A stretch of 7,181 bases of DNA, taken from positions 1 to 7,181 of the forward strand of contig JAFGVR010000004.1 of NCBI GenBank assembly GCA_016937915.1, in the 5' to 3' direction. The position numbers and the translations under genes are program-made. Every line of letters starts with the position of its first letter. Positions within the stretch are counted from its first letter, which is position 1. Positions 1-6,469 of this stretch are shown piece after piece. Below the pieces are notes generated by a model that was given only the letters and a program-made list of their open reading frames with translations, was not told the origin of the DNA and made no database searches. The stretch is from Campylobacterales bacterium. GTDB taxonomy: Bacteria; Campylobacterota; Campylobacteria; Campylobacterales; Sulfurimonadaceae.

Positions 1-89
1 AAAAGAGCAGACTTATAATTATTTGACCAATCTAATTCAGCAGATATGAGATTAGATATAAGAATTATTGATAATATAATTTTTTTCAT
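1..89 (-). CDS. Secreted protein, N-terminal fragment (possibly thioredoxin-fold)
   Basis: Reading leftwards from an ATG at 89-87, an open frame of 29 codons runs off the window edge, so only the N-terminus is visible. It begins MKKIILSIIL, then ISNLISA, then ELDWSNNYKSAL. That is a basic n-region, a hydrophobic core of about 12 residues and a small-residue end (ISA) fitting signal peptidase I cleavage after residue 17. The protein is therefore probably exported to the periplasm. The start of the mature chain (acidic residue, Leu, Asp-Trp, then Tyr-Lys-x-Ala-Leu) resembles secreted thioredoxin-fold proteins, in which a similar segment precedes the Cys-x-x-Cys site. That match is from memory, and the active site is not in view. 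No Shine-Dalgarno sequence is visible upstream of the ATG. The gene diverges from the lipoprotein gene at 163. The coding call is fairly firm because the signal peptide is so regular; the function is tentative. Confidence 0.6.
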   Translation of the reverse strand, partial: MKKIILSIILISNLISAELDWSNNYKSAL

Positions 90-162
90 ACATTTATATT
101 AGCATAAATATTTTAATATTGTATATATGTTAAAAGAAGAGTATTAGTAACAAGTTGCTACA
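90..162. promoter_or_regulatory. Divergent intergenic region with weak promoter candidates
   Basis: These 73 bases separate two divergent genes and are almost entirely A and T. A TATATA run at 122-127, preceded by TG, is a possible -10 box for the lipoprotein operon and would start RNA near 134. On the minus strand, TGC followed by TAATAT (hexamer at 101-96) is a weak extended -10 candidate; it would start RNA almost at the ATG of the leftward gene. In such AT-rich DNA both matches could be chance. The purine run AAAAGAAGAG at 132-141 lies too far from the ATG at 163 to serve as a ribosome binding site. Confidence 0.25.
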
Positions 163-639
163 ATGGCATCTATGAAATATCTACCTCTTTTAATCATATT
201 TTTTTTAAATGGATGCAGCATAAAAAACTATGAGCAGACACAACCAAAACTCATAACTATCAAATCACCAAAGATAAAGTTCTCAGACATAGGGTATCTT
301 AGAAATAGTGGTGATGCCATAGAGCTTGAACTTTTCTCAGCAGGTGTAGCGGTAGAGAAGATAACTATCAACCATCTTATATGTGTAAGTAGTGGTTGTA
401 TGGGTAAAGCAGGGTTCAATGATGAGTACCTAAACCATTCATACCCAAGCGATACTCTTCAAAACATACTCCTTGCAAAACCGATATACTCTGCTATGGG
501 GATAGTAAAAAAAGATGATGGGTATGAGCAGCATGTAAAAGATGAAGCGGTAGATATAGTTTATAAAGTTAAAAATGGGGAAACATCTTTTAAAGATAAA
601 AAAAACCACATAATTTTTAAGATAAAGGATACAAAATGA
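163..639 (+). CDS. Small putative lipoprotein
   Basis: This 158-residue protein of unknown function is probably lipid-anchored in the cell envelope. The sequence shows a short n-region with Lys5, a hydrophobic core (residues 7-15) and a lipobox Leu-Asn-Gly-Cys with Cys18 as the lipidation site. Ser at +2 would suit outer-membrane sorting. The mature part is soluble and Lys-rich, with no further membrane segment. Two cysteines, Cys74 and Cys79, are spaced C-x4-C and could form a disulfide in the periplasm. Neither ATG at 163 nor the in-frame ATG at 172 has a good Shine-Dalgarno sequence; starting at 172 gives a more typical signal peptide beginning MKYLPLL. An in-frame TAA at 148-150 rules out a longer start. 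Its stop overlaps the nfo start (ATGA), making it the first gene of an operon. I recall small lipoproteins of this kind in Campylobacterota but cannot name the family. Confidence 0.8.
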   Translation: MASMKYLPLLIIFFLNGCSIKNYEQTQPKLITIKSPKIKFSDIGYLRNSGDAIELELFSAGVAVEKITINHLICVSSGCMGKAGFNDEYLNHSYPSDTLQNILLAKPIYSAMGIVKKDDGYEQHVKDEAVDIVYKVKNGETSFKDKKNHIIFKIKDTK

Positions 640-1535
640 TAAAAAGCAATAAATTTGTAGGTGCACACACTTCGGCATCTGGTGGTGTTTTTAATGCACC
701 AATGAACGCAAAAGAGATAGGTGCTAAAGCGTTTGCTTTATTTACAAAAAATCAAAAAAGATGGGATGCAAAGCCACTTGATAAAGAAACTATAGATAAG
801 TTTCAAAGAGCGTTAGATGATGCGGGGATACTCCCAAAACATGTTTTGCCACACGATAGTTACCTCATAAACCTAGGGCATCCTGAAGCTGACAAACTTG
901 AAAAATCTAGAGTTGCGTTTATAGATGAGCTTGAGAGATGCGATCAGCTCGGACTTGATAGACTAAACTTTCACCCAGGGAGCCATTTGGTAAAACTAAG
1001 TGCAAAAGAGAAAAAAGATGAGGCTTTTTTAGCAGATGTTGAGAACAGATGCCTTGATGTGATAGCAGAGTCTATAAACATAGCTTTAGATAAGACAAAA
1101 AATGTAAAAGCGGTGATAGAAAACACAGCTGGTCAAGGGAGTAACCTTGGTTATAGGTTTGAGCATCTAGCATACATCATAGAGAAAGTTGAAGACAAAA
1201 GTCGTGTAGGGGTTTGCATCGACACTTGCCACATGTTTACAGCTGGTTATGACATCAGAACTCGTGACGCTTATGATAAAACATGGGCTGAATTTGATAG
1301 GATAGTTGGTCGTAACAAACTGATGGGGATGCATATAAACGACTCCAAACCGCCACTTGGTTCACGCGTGGACAGACACCACTCCATAGGGCAGGGTGAG
1401 ATAGGTGTAGATGCGTTTAGGTTCATAATGAATGATAGCGTGATGGATGATATACCGCTTATACTTGAGACTATTGATGAGAGTTTATGGAGTGAAGAGA
1501 TAAGACTTCTTTATTCACTAGAGGAAAAATATTGA
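636..1535 (+). CDS. nfo: Endonuclease IV (AP endonuclease)
   Basis: This enzyme cuts DNA 5' of abasic sites and trims blocked 3' ends in base excision repair, using three zinc ions in a TIM barrel. All nine metal ligands known from E. coli Nfo can be placed: His73 (PHDSY), His113 (FHPGSH), Glu162 (ENTAGQG), Asp196 and His199 (DTCH), His233 (HINDSK), Asp246 and His248 (DRHH) and Glu278 (LETID). The spacings equal those of the E. coli enzyme except between His113 and Glu162, where about 13 extra charged residues are inserted. This explains the length of 299 against 285. Long stretches look nearly identical to the E. coli protein as I remember it. AAAGGA at 624-629 is a well-placed ribosome binding site. 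The start overlaps the lipoprotein stop by 4 bp, and the stop overlaps the AAA gene start by 4 bp, so it is the middle gene of an apparent operon. Confidence 0.97.
   Translation: MIKSNKFVGAHTSASGGVFNAPMNAKEIGAKAFALFTKNQKRWDAKPLDKETIDKFQRALDDAGILPKHVLPHDSYLINLGHPEADKLEKSRVAFIDELERCDQLGLDRLNFHPGSHLVKLSAKEKKDEAFLADVENRCLDVIAESINIALDKTKNVKAVIENTAGQGSNLGYRFEHLAYIIEKVEDKSRVGVCIDTCHMFTAGYDIRTRDAYDKTWAEFDRIVGRNKLMGMHINDSKPPLGSRVDRHHSIGQGEIGVDAFRFIMNDSVMDDIPLILETIDESLWSEEIRLLYSLEEKY
1521..1524 (+). promoter_or_regulatory. Ribosome binding site supporting the TTG start of the AAA gene
   Basis: GAGG lies inside the last codons of nfo, 7 bases before TTG at 1532. This good spacing supports the rare TTG start over the next in-frame ATG at 1622, which would drop 30 residues. 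Confidence 0.65.
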
Positions 1536-3265
1536 GAATTATTATAGATTTTTTAGAAAATAAAAATGTTGAAAAAACAAAGATATTTGGACATCTGAAG
1601 TGTTCAAAAACTGAAGCTTTGATGCTTCAAAATATGGCAAAAAAGTATGTTCAAGGGGAAGATGATGTTTTGGTACTTGAGGTTTTGCAAGAGCTTTTTG
1701 ATACCGATGAGTATGAGCATCTAAACCATCTAAAAGAGGTTAAAAATCTTTTAGAGTTAGGGTGGTTGCATCAGCAAAGTTTTACCCCTATGAAGATATC
1801 AGAGATAACACCACTTGAGCTTTTAAACACAGCAGTTGGGCTAACTCCACCGTTTTTAAAACTTCTTCAAGAGGGTACGCTTGAGCTTGATTTACCTGAC
1901 ATAAAAGCTTACAACGACCATTTGGAGTATCTGCAAGATCAGTTTTTCAGAATTGAGCTTTACCAAAAGATGAGCATCATCCGCCAAAACACACACGAAC
2001 ACTCACTTGGCATCGATAGGACTCTAAACAAACTAAAACTGTTAGAAAAAAGGATAGCTGAGAGGATAAAACAAACAAAAGAGTCTTTGATTTTGGACAA
2101 GTTTTTCAAACAAAAGAAGATGTCAAGCTTAGAGGAGGTGATATTTATAGCACTTCTTCGTGAGGAGTACAGCTCAAGTGATGCATCACTTAGGGAGATG
2201 AACTCACTCATTGAGCTTATCTCAGTTGATGAGTACGAGAGGATAAAAAATCGCTCCCTACTTGAAGAGGGTGCACATCTTTTAGAGAGTGGGATAATTG
2301 ACTATGAGGAGATGCTAAACCCTTTTGGTGGCATCTCACGCTCATTTTATATAGTTGATGATGTACTCCAAAGCATCATCCACCCACAAAAAAATAAAAA
2401 AGTTAGACGCCTAAAACTAAATACCCTTGTTGAGGAGCAAGATATATTTGAACTTGTCGAGTCTGAGACAAGTTTGGATGATGTAGTTTTAAACGAAAAA
2501 ACTGCAAAAACTTTAAATGATTTGATGAAACAGCTAGACAAAGATGTTGTAAATCGCCTTGTAAAATGGGGCATCAAAGATAAAAAAAGTGGAATAGATG
2601 CGAGGATTATCTTTTATGGTGCAGCTGGAACTGGAAAAACTATGACAGCTCATTCACTTGCAAAATCGCTCAAAAGACAGGTTTTGGCGTTTGATTGTTC
2701 AAAGATATTATCTATGTATGTTGGTGAGAGTGAGAAAAATGTTAGAAAGATATTTGACTCATTTTATGAACTTAGTGAAAAAACAAAAAGTGAGCCGATT
2801 TTACTTTTAAATGAAGCAGATCAGTTTTTGAGTGCAAGGTCAAGTGGCATCACAAGTGGAGCTGATCAGATGCACAACCAGATGCAAAACATCTTTTTGG
2901 AGCAGATTGAGAAGTTTAGAGGGATACTAATAGCTACTACAAACCTACTTGAAAATATAGACAAAGCGTTCTCAAGAAGGTTTAATTATAAGATAGAGTT
3001 CAAAAAACCAAATGAATCTCAACGCTTACAACTTTGGGAGAAGATGCTGCCAAAAGAGGCTGAGTATGAGGATGGGTTTAACGCTGAACAACTCTCAAAG
3101 TATGACCTAACAGGTGGTCAAATAAATCTTGTAGTGAAAAATACAGCATATAAAGTAGCAGTTAGAGATGAGGCTATTTTCACTGTAAAAGATTTTATCG
3201 ATGAGATAAAACGGGAAAAAGATGCAAGTTTTGACTCTGAGAAATCTGTAGGGTTTTTGAACTAA
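1532..3265 (+). CDS. Uncharacterised AAA family ATPase
   Basis: This 577-residue protein has a C-terminal AAA module and a long N-terminal region with no recognised domain. Visible motifs are Walker A GAAGTGKT (363-370, Lys369), a pore-loop-like MYVGESEKN (395-403), Walker B ILLLNEAD (423-430), sensor 1 ATTN (468-471), an arginine-finger candidate SRRF (481-484) and a sensor 2 region LTGGQIN (526-532). Walker B has Asn427 where Asp is usual, but keeps catalytic Glu428; sensor 2 has Gln530 where Arg is common. I recall both variants in a poorly studied bacterial AAA subfamily, so they need not mean loss of activity. The first 340 residues are mainly helical and charged; residues 160-190 could form a coiled coil. 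There is no signal peptide or membrane segment, so it is probably cytoplasmic. The aromatic pore loop hints at threading a protein substrate. The gene starts with TTG, overlaps nfo by 4 bp and ends the operon. Substrate and role are unknown. Confidence 0.93.
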   Translation: MRIIIDFLENKNVEKTKIFGHLKCSKTEALMLQNMAKKYVQGEDDVLVLEVLQELFDTDEYEHLNHLKEVKNLLELGWLHQQSFTPMKISEITPLELLNTAVGLTPPFLKLLQEGTLELDLPDIKAYNDHLEYLQDQFFRIELYQKMSIIRQNTHEHSLGIDRTLNKLKLLEKRIAERIKQTKESLILDKFFKQKKMSSLEEVIFIALLREEYSSSDASLREMNSLIELISVDEYERIKNRSLLEEGAHLLESGIIDYEEMLNPFGGISRSFYIVDDVLQSIIHPQKNKKVRRLKLNTLVEEQDIFELVESETSLDDVVLNEKTAKTLNDLMKQLDKDVVNRLVKWGIKDKKSGIDARIIFYGAAGTGKTMTAHSLAKSLKRQVLAFDCSKILSMYVGESEKNVRKIFDSFYELSEKTKSEPILLLNEADQFLSARSSGITSGADQMHNQMQNIFLEQIEKFRGILIATTNLLENIDKAFSRRFNYKIEFKKPNESQRLQLWEKMLPKEAEYEDGFNAEQLSKYDLTGGQINLVVKNTAYKVAVRDEAIFTVKDFIDEIKREKDASFDSEKSVGFLN

Positions 3266-3303
3266 TTTTTATATAAGAGAGATTTTTTATCAAATGATGG
3301 GTA

Positions 3304-3323
3304 GTGGGGTTATAAAACCTCAC
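3304..3323 (+). terminator. Imperfect hairpin at the convergent gene ends
   Basis: GTGGGGTT (3304-3311), a 4-base loop ATAA and AACCTCAC (3316-3323) form an 8-bp stem. In plus-strand RNA one pair is G-U; in minus-strand RNA the same pair is a C-A mismatch, so the fold favours the plus-strand transcript of the nfo-AAA operon. It overlaps the rsfS stop codon. No clean T run follows on either side, so it is a weak terminator candidate at best. The only other feature of the 44-bp spacer between the two stop codons is a six-T run at 3283-3288 without a convincing stem before it. Confidence 0.3.
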
Positions 3324-3645
3324 CCTCTTTACCATCACGAAGTTCACTTAAAAATGTTTCTAAGTCATACTTTGTTCTATACTCAGGTGTCATGATGTGG
3401 ATAAGTATGTCACCCAAATCTATAACAACCCAATCGTCACTCTCATCTACATTTATAAAATGTTCTTTACCTTTTAGTTCTTTTCTTAAGTGATCTAATA
3501 GGGCCATAGTATGTTTAGTACCAAGTGATGATGCTATAACAGCATAATCAACAAAATAGTTTTTGTTTCTTAAGTCAAAAGACTCTATATTTTCCGCTTT
3601 ATGTTTATCCAAAATATGAGTAATATTCTCAATCCTATTTTTCAT
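3310..3645 (-). CDS. rsfS: Ribosomal silencing factor RsfS (Iojap family)
   Basis: RsfS binds ribosomal protein uL14 on the large subunit and blocks joining to the small subunit, lowering translation when nutrients are short. The 111-residue length is normal for the family. The conserved C-terminal half is clear: DWVVIDLGD (71-79), His83, then PEYR (87-90) and TKYDLE (91-96), the surface expected to contact uL14. The family's usual aromatic after the last motif appears as Phe98. The start ATG (3645-3643) has AAGGT 5 bases upstream. It begins inside the end of nadD, with an 11-bp overlap in a different frame, so translation is probably coupled and both genes share the nadD promoter. The nadD-rsfS pairing is common in bacteria. 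The C-terminal tail is short and charged. Confidence 0.94.
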   Translation of the reverse strand: MKNRIENITHILDKHKAENIESFDLRNKNYFVDYAVIASSLGTKHTMALLDHLRKELKGKEHFINVDESDDWVVIDLGDILIHIMTPEYRTKYDLETFLSELRDGKEGEVL

Positions 3646-4180
3646 TTTCTACCTTTTTATAATAATCGTATATCTCTTCTGAACACTCATTGGACAACAT
3701 CTCTTTGTCTATATCTTCCCTTAGTTTTGTTGAAGATATATCAACTTGAACATCTATTTTTAAAAAATGTTTTGGTATATCTATACCATCTCTAGAGGCT
3801 ACTATAAAAGTGACATTATCTTTAAGCTCATCATATCTGTACCATTTATCTAAAGAAGCCACATTGTCTGCACCTATGACAAGATACACTTTTTGATATC
3901 TTTTTAACAGATGCAAGACACTCTCTATAGTTGGTACTTTTTTATTTTGATTTACTTCAAAGTCACTAATTTCAACTCTATTGTAATCTTTAAAAATCTT
4001 TTTTAGCCATTTAAACCTTAGTTTGGATGGTGCAAGTGAATTTGACTTAAAAGGGTTTAAGTATGTTGGCATCACTACCACATCTTTTATCTCTTCTAAT
4101 TCTAGTAAAGCATTGACAATAGATGTATGTCCGATATGAGGCGGATCAAAAGAACCGCCAAAGAGTGCAACAGTTTCCAT
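3635..4180 (-). CDS. nadD: Nicotinate-nucleotide adenylyltransferase
   Basis: NadD joins nicotinate mononucleotide and ATP to give deamido-NAD and pyrophosphate, an essential cytoplasmic step of NAD synthesis. The 181-residue protein opens with GGSFDPPHIGH (8-18), the nucleotidyltransferase signature with His15 and His18 of the HxGH motif. It also has IGADN (102-106) followed by Trp113 of the substrate pocket, and ISSTKLR (148-154), the second nucleotide-binding motif. The length is slightly below the roughly 190-215 usual elsewhere, with a compact C-terminal helix. The start at 4180 is set by the family's N-terminus, which begins just before the GGSFDP motif. No Shine-Dalgarno sequence precedes it, but a perfect TATAAT lies only 9 bases upstream, suggesting a leaderless message. 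It is transcribed away from gap, whose product uses NAD. It overlaps rsfS by 11 bp. Confidence 0.96.
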   Translation of the reverse strand: METVALFGGSFDPPHIGHTSIVNALLELEEIKDVVVMPTYLNPFKSNSLAPSKLRFKWLKKIFKDYNRVEISDFEVNQNKKVPTIESVLHLLKRYQKVYLVIGADNVASLDKWYRYDELKDNVTFIVASRDGIDIPKHFLKIDVQVDISSTKLREDIDKEMLSNECSEEIYDYYKKVENEK

Positions 4181-4189
4181 TTAAACGCA

Positions 4190-4195
4190 ATTATA
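4190..4195 (-). promoter_or_regulatory. -10 box of the nadD-rsfS promoter
   Basis: On the minus strand this is a perfect TATAAT, read from 4195 to 4190. RNA should start about 7 bases further on, near 4183-4180, where adenines are available at 4182-4180. That is at or within two bases of the nadD ATG. No -35 hexamer is evident, which is common in Campylobacterota promoters. Confidence 0.6.
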
Positions 4196-4207
4196 ACTTA
4201 TTTTTAG

Positions 4208-4213
4208 TATAAT
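4208..4213 (+). promoter_or_regulatory. -10 box of the gap-pgk-tpiA promoter
   Basis: A perfect TATAAT follows a T-rich stretch (TTATTTTTAG, 4198-4207), the style of vegetative promoters in Campylobacterota, where a defined -35 is often missing. RNA would start near 4220, leaving a leader of about 34 bases before the gap ATG at 4254. The box lies 12 bp from the nadD -10 box on the other strand, so one polymerase would cover both. Confidence 0.65.
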
Positions 4214-4242
4214 GTCCGAATTTTATTTTATTATTATAACGC

Positions 4243-4248
4243 AAGGGA
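4243..4248 (+). promoter_or_regulatory. Ribosome binding site that fixes the gap start
   Basis: AAGGGA ends 5 bases before the ATG at 4254. It favours that ATG over the in-frame ATG at 4212, which lies inside the -10 box and would add 14 residues not found in the family. Confidence 0.8.
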
Positions 4249-4253
4249 ATACA

Positions 4254-5255
4254 ATGGCACTTAAAATAGCAATCAATGGTTTTGGTAGAATCGGTAGATG
4301 TGTAGCAAGGATAGCTGCGACTAGAGATGATGTAGAATTAGTAGCTATCAACGATATGGCTAGTATGGATATGATGCTATATCTATTAAAAAATGATTCT
4401 GTTCATGGAACATTTAAAAGTGAAGTTGCACAACTTGATGAAGATCATATAAGTATAGATGGTCAAAAGATAAGAGTTTTTTCTGACCGTGATCCTAAAA
4501 ATTTAAAATTTGCAGATTGTGGTGCTGATATCGTTTTAGAGTGTACAGGCGTATTTTTAACTCAAGAGTCTGCTCAAGTACATATAGATAATGGTGTTGA
4601 AAAAGTTTTATTCTCAGCTCCTGCAAAAGATAAAGAGACACCAACTTTTGTTATTGGTGTAAATGAAGATAAATACGATGGACAAAAAATAGTATCAAAT
4701 GCAAGTTGTACTACAAATTGTTTAGGTCCTGTTGCAAAAGTACTTGATGATGCATTTGGCATCGAAAAAGGTCTTATGACAACTATCCACTCATATACAA
4801 ATGATCAAAATATTCTAGATGTTAAACACTCAAAAGATAAGAGAAGAGCAAGAGCTGGTGCTGTAAATATGATACCTACAACTACGGGTGCTGCTAAAGC
4901 TATCGGACTTGTTATGCCTCAGCTTTTAGGTAAACTTCATGGTCAAAGTGTTCGTGTTCCAACTCCAGATGTATCTATGGTTGACTTGAATGTTGTAGTT
5001 GGTAGAGATACTACAAAAGAGGAAGTTACTGCAGTATTTAACGAGATGGCTGAGACTAAGCTCAAAGGTCTTTTACTTATGGATAAAGAGATGAGAGTAT
5101 CTCAAGACTTTGTTGGTTGTGAGTATAGTTCTATAGTTGCTGAAGATTTGACACAAGTTATCGGTGGAAATATGGTTAAAGTTATGGCATGGTATGACAA
5201 TGAGTGGGGTTACTCAATGAGACTTATCGACATGGCACTTCATATCACTAAATAG
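4254..5255 (+). CDS. gap: Glyceraldehyde-3-phosphate dehydrogenase
   Basis: This cytoplasmic enzyme reversibly converts glyceraldehyde 3-phosphate, phosphate and NAD(P) to 1,3-bisphosphoglycerate. The 333-residue length is standard. It has the Rossmann motif NGFGRIGR (8-15), Asp34 at the end of the second strand (typical of NAD binding), the active-site SCTTN (151-155) with Cys152, catalytic His179, SYTNDQ (180-185), the phosphate-binding TTTGAAKA (209-216), Arg234 in VRVP and WYDNEWGY (313-320). SYTNDQ and the rest of the active site favour true GAPDH over erythrose-4-phosphate dehydrogenase. The Leu-Pro pair that marks NAD-only enzymes seems to be Val190-Lys191, so NADP use cannot be excluded. 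The start is chosen for its ribosome binding site and because MALKIAINGFGRIGR is the family's N-terminus; an upstream in-frame ATG at 4212 overlaps the promoter. It is the first gene of a three-enzyme operon. Confidence 0.97.
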   Translation: MALKIAINGFGRIGRCVARIAATRDDVELVAINDMASMDMMLYLLKNDSVHGTFKSEVAQLDEDHISIDGQKIRVFSDRDPKNLKFADCGADIVLECTGVFLTQESAQVHIDNGVEKVLFSAPAKDKETPTFVIGVNEDKYDGQKIVSNASCTTNCLGPVAKVLDDAFGIEKGLMTTIHSYTNDQNILDVKHSKDKRRARAGAVNMIPTTTGAAKAIGLVMPQLLGKLHGQSVRVPTPDVSMVDLNVVVGRDTTKEEVTAVFNEMAETKLKGLLLMDKEMRVSQDFVGCEYSSIVAEDLTQVIGGNMVKVMAWYDNEWGYSMRLIDMALHITK

Positions 5256-5257
5256 GG
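5254..5257 (+). promoter_or_regulatory. Ribosome binding site of pgk, inside the gap stop codon
   Basis: AGGG shares its first two bases with the gap TAG stop and is separated from the pgk ATG at 5265 by 7 thymines. Ribosomes ending on gap would cover it, so translation of the two genes is probably coupled. Confidence 0.6.
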
Positions 5258-5264
5258 TTTTTTT

Positions 5265-6464
5265 ATGGAGTTATTAAATATAAAAAATCTAAATTTAGAT
5301 GGTAAAAAAGTTTTTGTTAGATGTGATTTTAATGTACCAACAGATGAGCATGCAAACATATCTGATGATAGAAGAATCCGCTCAGCATTAGCTAGTATAA
5401 ACTATTGTTTGGACAGAGATTGTGCAGTTATCTTGGGATCTCATTTTGGTCGTCCAAAAGGTGAAGTAGATGCTAAATATTCTTTAGCACCAGTTGCTAA
5501 AAGATTAACTCAACTTTTAAAAAGAGATGTAGTGTTAGCTAGTGATGTTATAGGTGATGATGCTTCATCTAAAGCTGAGTCTTTAAAAAGTGGTGAGGTT
5601 TTACTTTTAGAAAATCTTCGTTTTGAAGCTGGTGAGACTAAAAATGATGAAGAGTTATCTAAAAAACTTGCATCTTTTGCAGAGTTTTATATAAATGATG
5701 CATTTGGTGTAAGTCACCGTGCACATGCTTCTGTAGAGGGGATTACACATCTTTTTGATGAAAATCACAAAGCTGCAGGATTTTTACTAAGTAAAGAGAT
5801 AGAGTATCTAGCTAAGATAATTGATAAGCCAGTTAGACCTTTTGCTGCTATAGTAGGTGGTAGTAAAGTTTCAGGTAAACTTGAAGCACTTGAGAATCTA
5901 TTACCAAAAGTTGATAAGATATTTATCGGTGGGGGTATGGCATTTACTTTCTTAAAACAGATGGGTTATAACATCGGTGCTTCTTTAGTTGAGGATGATT
6001 TGCTTCAAGATGCACAGCGTATTATGGATGAAGCAGCAAGACTTGGTGTGAAATTTTATCTTCCAGTTGATGTTATAGCTGCTGACAAATTTGCTGAAGA
6101 TGCAGTTAGTAAGATAGTTACAGCTCAAGAGATCCCAGATAATTGGATGGGGCTTGATATTGGTCCAGCCACTGTTAGACTTTACCGTGAAGGTCTAAAT
6201 GATGTACAGACAGTTCTTTGGAATGGACCTATGGGTGTATATGAGATGGAAAAATTTGCAAGAGGTTCATCAAAAATAGCTCACTTTGTTGCAGATAGCT
6301 ATGCTACTACTGTTGTTGGTGGTGGTGATACGGCTGATTTAGTTCAAAGAGTTGGTGTTGATGAAGAGATGAGCTTTATATCAACAGGTGGTGGAGCTTC
6401 ATTAGAACTTTTAGAGGGTAAGACACTTCCTGGTGTAGCACCTTTAATCGTAAAAGAGGATTAG
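5265..6464 (+). CDS. pgk: Phosphoglycerate kinase
   Basis: Pgk transfers phosphate between 1,3-bisphosphoglycerate and ADP, directly using the product of Gap in either direction. It is a cytoplasmic monomer of two lobes, and the 399 residues are typical for bacteria. The N-lobe has [10 protein letters not shown] (16-25) with Asp21 and Asn23, Arg37, GSHFGRPKG (58-66) with His60 and Arg63, LENLRF (115-120) with Arg119, and SHRAH (150-154) with Arg152; these basic residues bind phosphoglycerate. The hinge and C-lobe have GGSKVSGK (198-205), GGGMAFTFL (222-230), WNGPMGVYE (319-327) with Glu327 for the nucleotide ribose, GGGDT (352-356) and [13 protein letters not shown] (373-385) for the nucleotide phosphates and catalysis. 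No key residue is missing. It starts 9 bp after gap and ends 5 bp before tpiA, so one transcript is likely. Confidence 0.98.
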   Translation: MELLNIKNLNLDGKKVFVRCDFNVPTDEHANISDDRRIRSALASINYCLDRDCAVILGSHFGRPKGEVDAKYSLAPVAKRLTQLLKRDVVLASDVIGDDASSKAESLKSGEVLLLENLRFEAGETKNDEELSKKLASFAEFYINDAFGVSHRAHASVEGITHLFDENHKAAGFLLSKEIEYLAKIIDKPVRPFAAIVGGSKVSGKLEALENLLPKVDKIFIGGGMAFTFLKQMGYNIGASLVEDDLLQDAQRIMDEAARLGVKFYLPVDVIAADKFAEDAVSKIVTAQEIPDNWMGLDIGPATVRLYREGLNDVQTVLWNGPMGVYEMEKFARGSSKIAHFVADSYATTVVGGGDTADLVQRVGVDEEMSFISTGGGASLELLEGKTLPGVAPLIVKED

Positions 6465-6469
6465 TTATT

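Noticed and set aside
3266..3303. T run at 3283-3288 as an intrinsic terminator of the AAA gene
   Set aside because: No GC-rich stem stands directly before it; the only stem in the area lies after it, at 3304-3323.
3601..3795. Plus-strand open frame of 64 codons
   Set aside because: It lies across the overlap of nadD and rsfS on the opposite strand, has no ribosome binding site and shows low-complexity residues typical of an antisense shadow.
4184..4244. Short repeats AACGCAA (4184-4190, 4238-4244) and TTATAAC (4191-4197, 4234-4240) flanking the gap promoter
   Set aside because: Seven-base repeats in such AT-rich sequence are weak, and each is already part of a promoter or ribosome binding region. 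Not enough to claim an operator.
4212..4253. In-frame ATG at 4212 as the start of gap
   Set aside because: It lies inside the TATAAT box, has no ribosome binding site and adds 14 residues not found in the family. The ATG at 4254 has AAGGGA upstream and the expected N-terminus.
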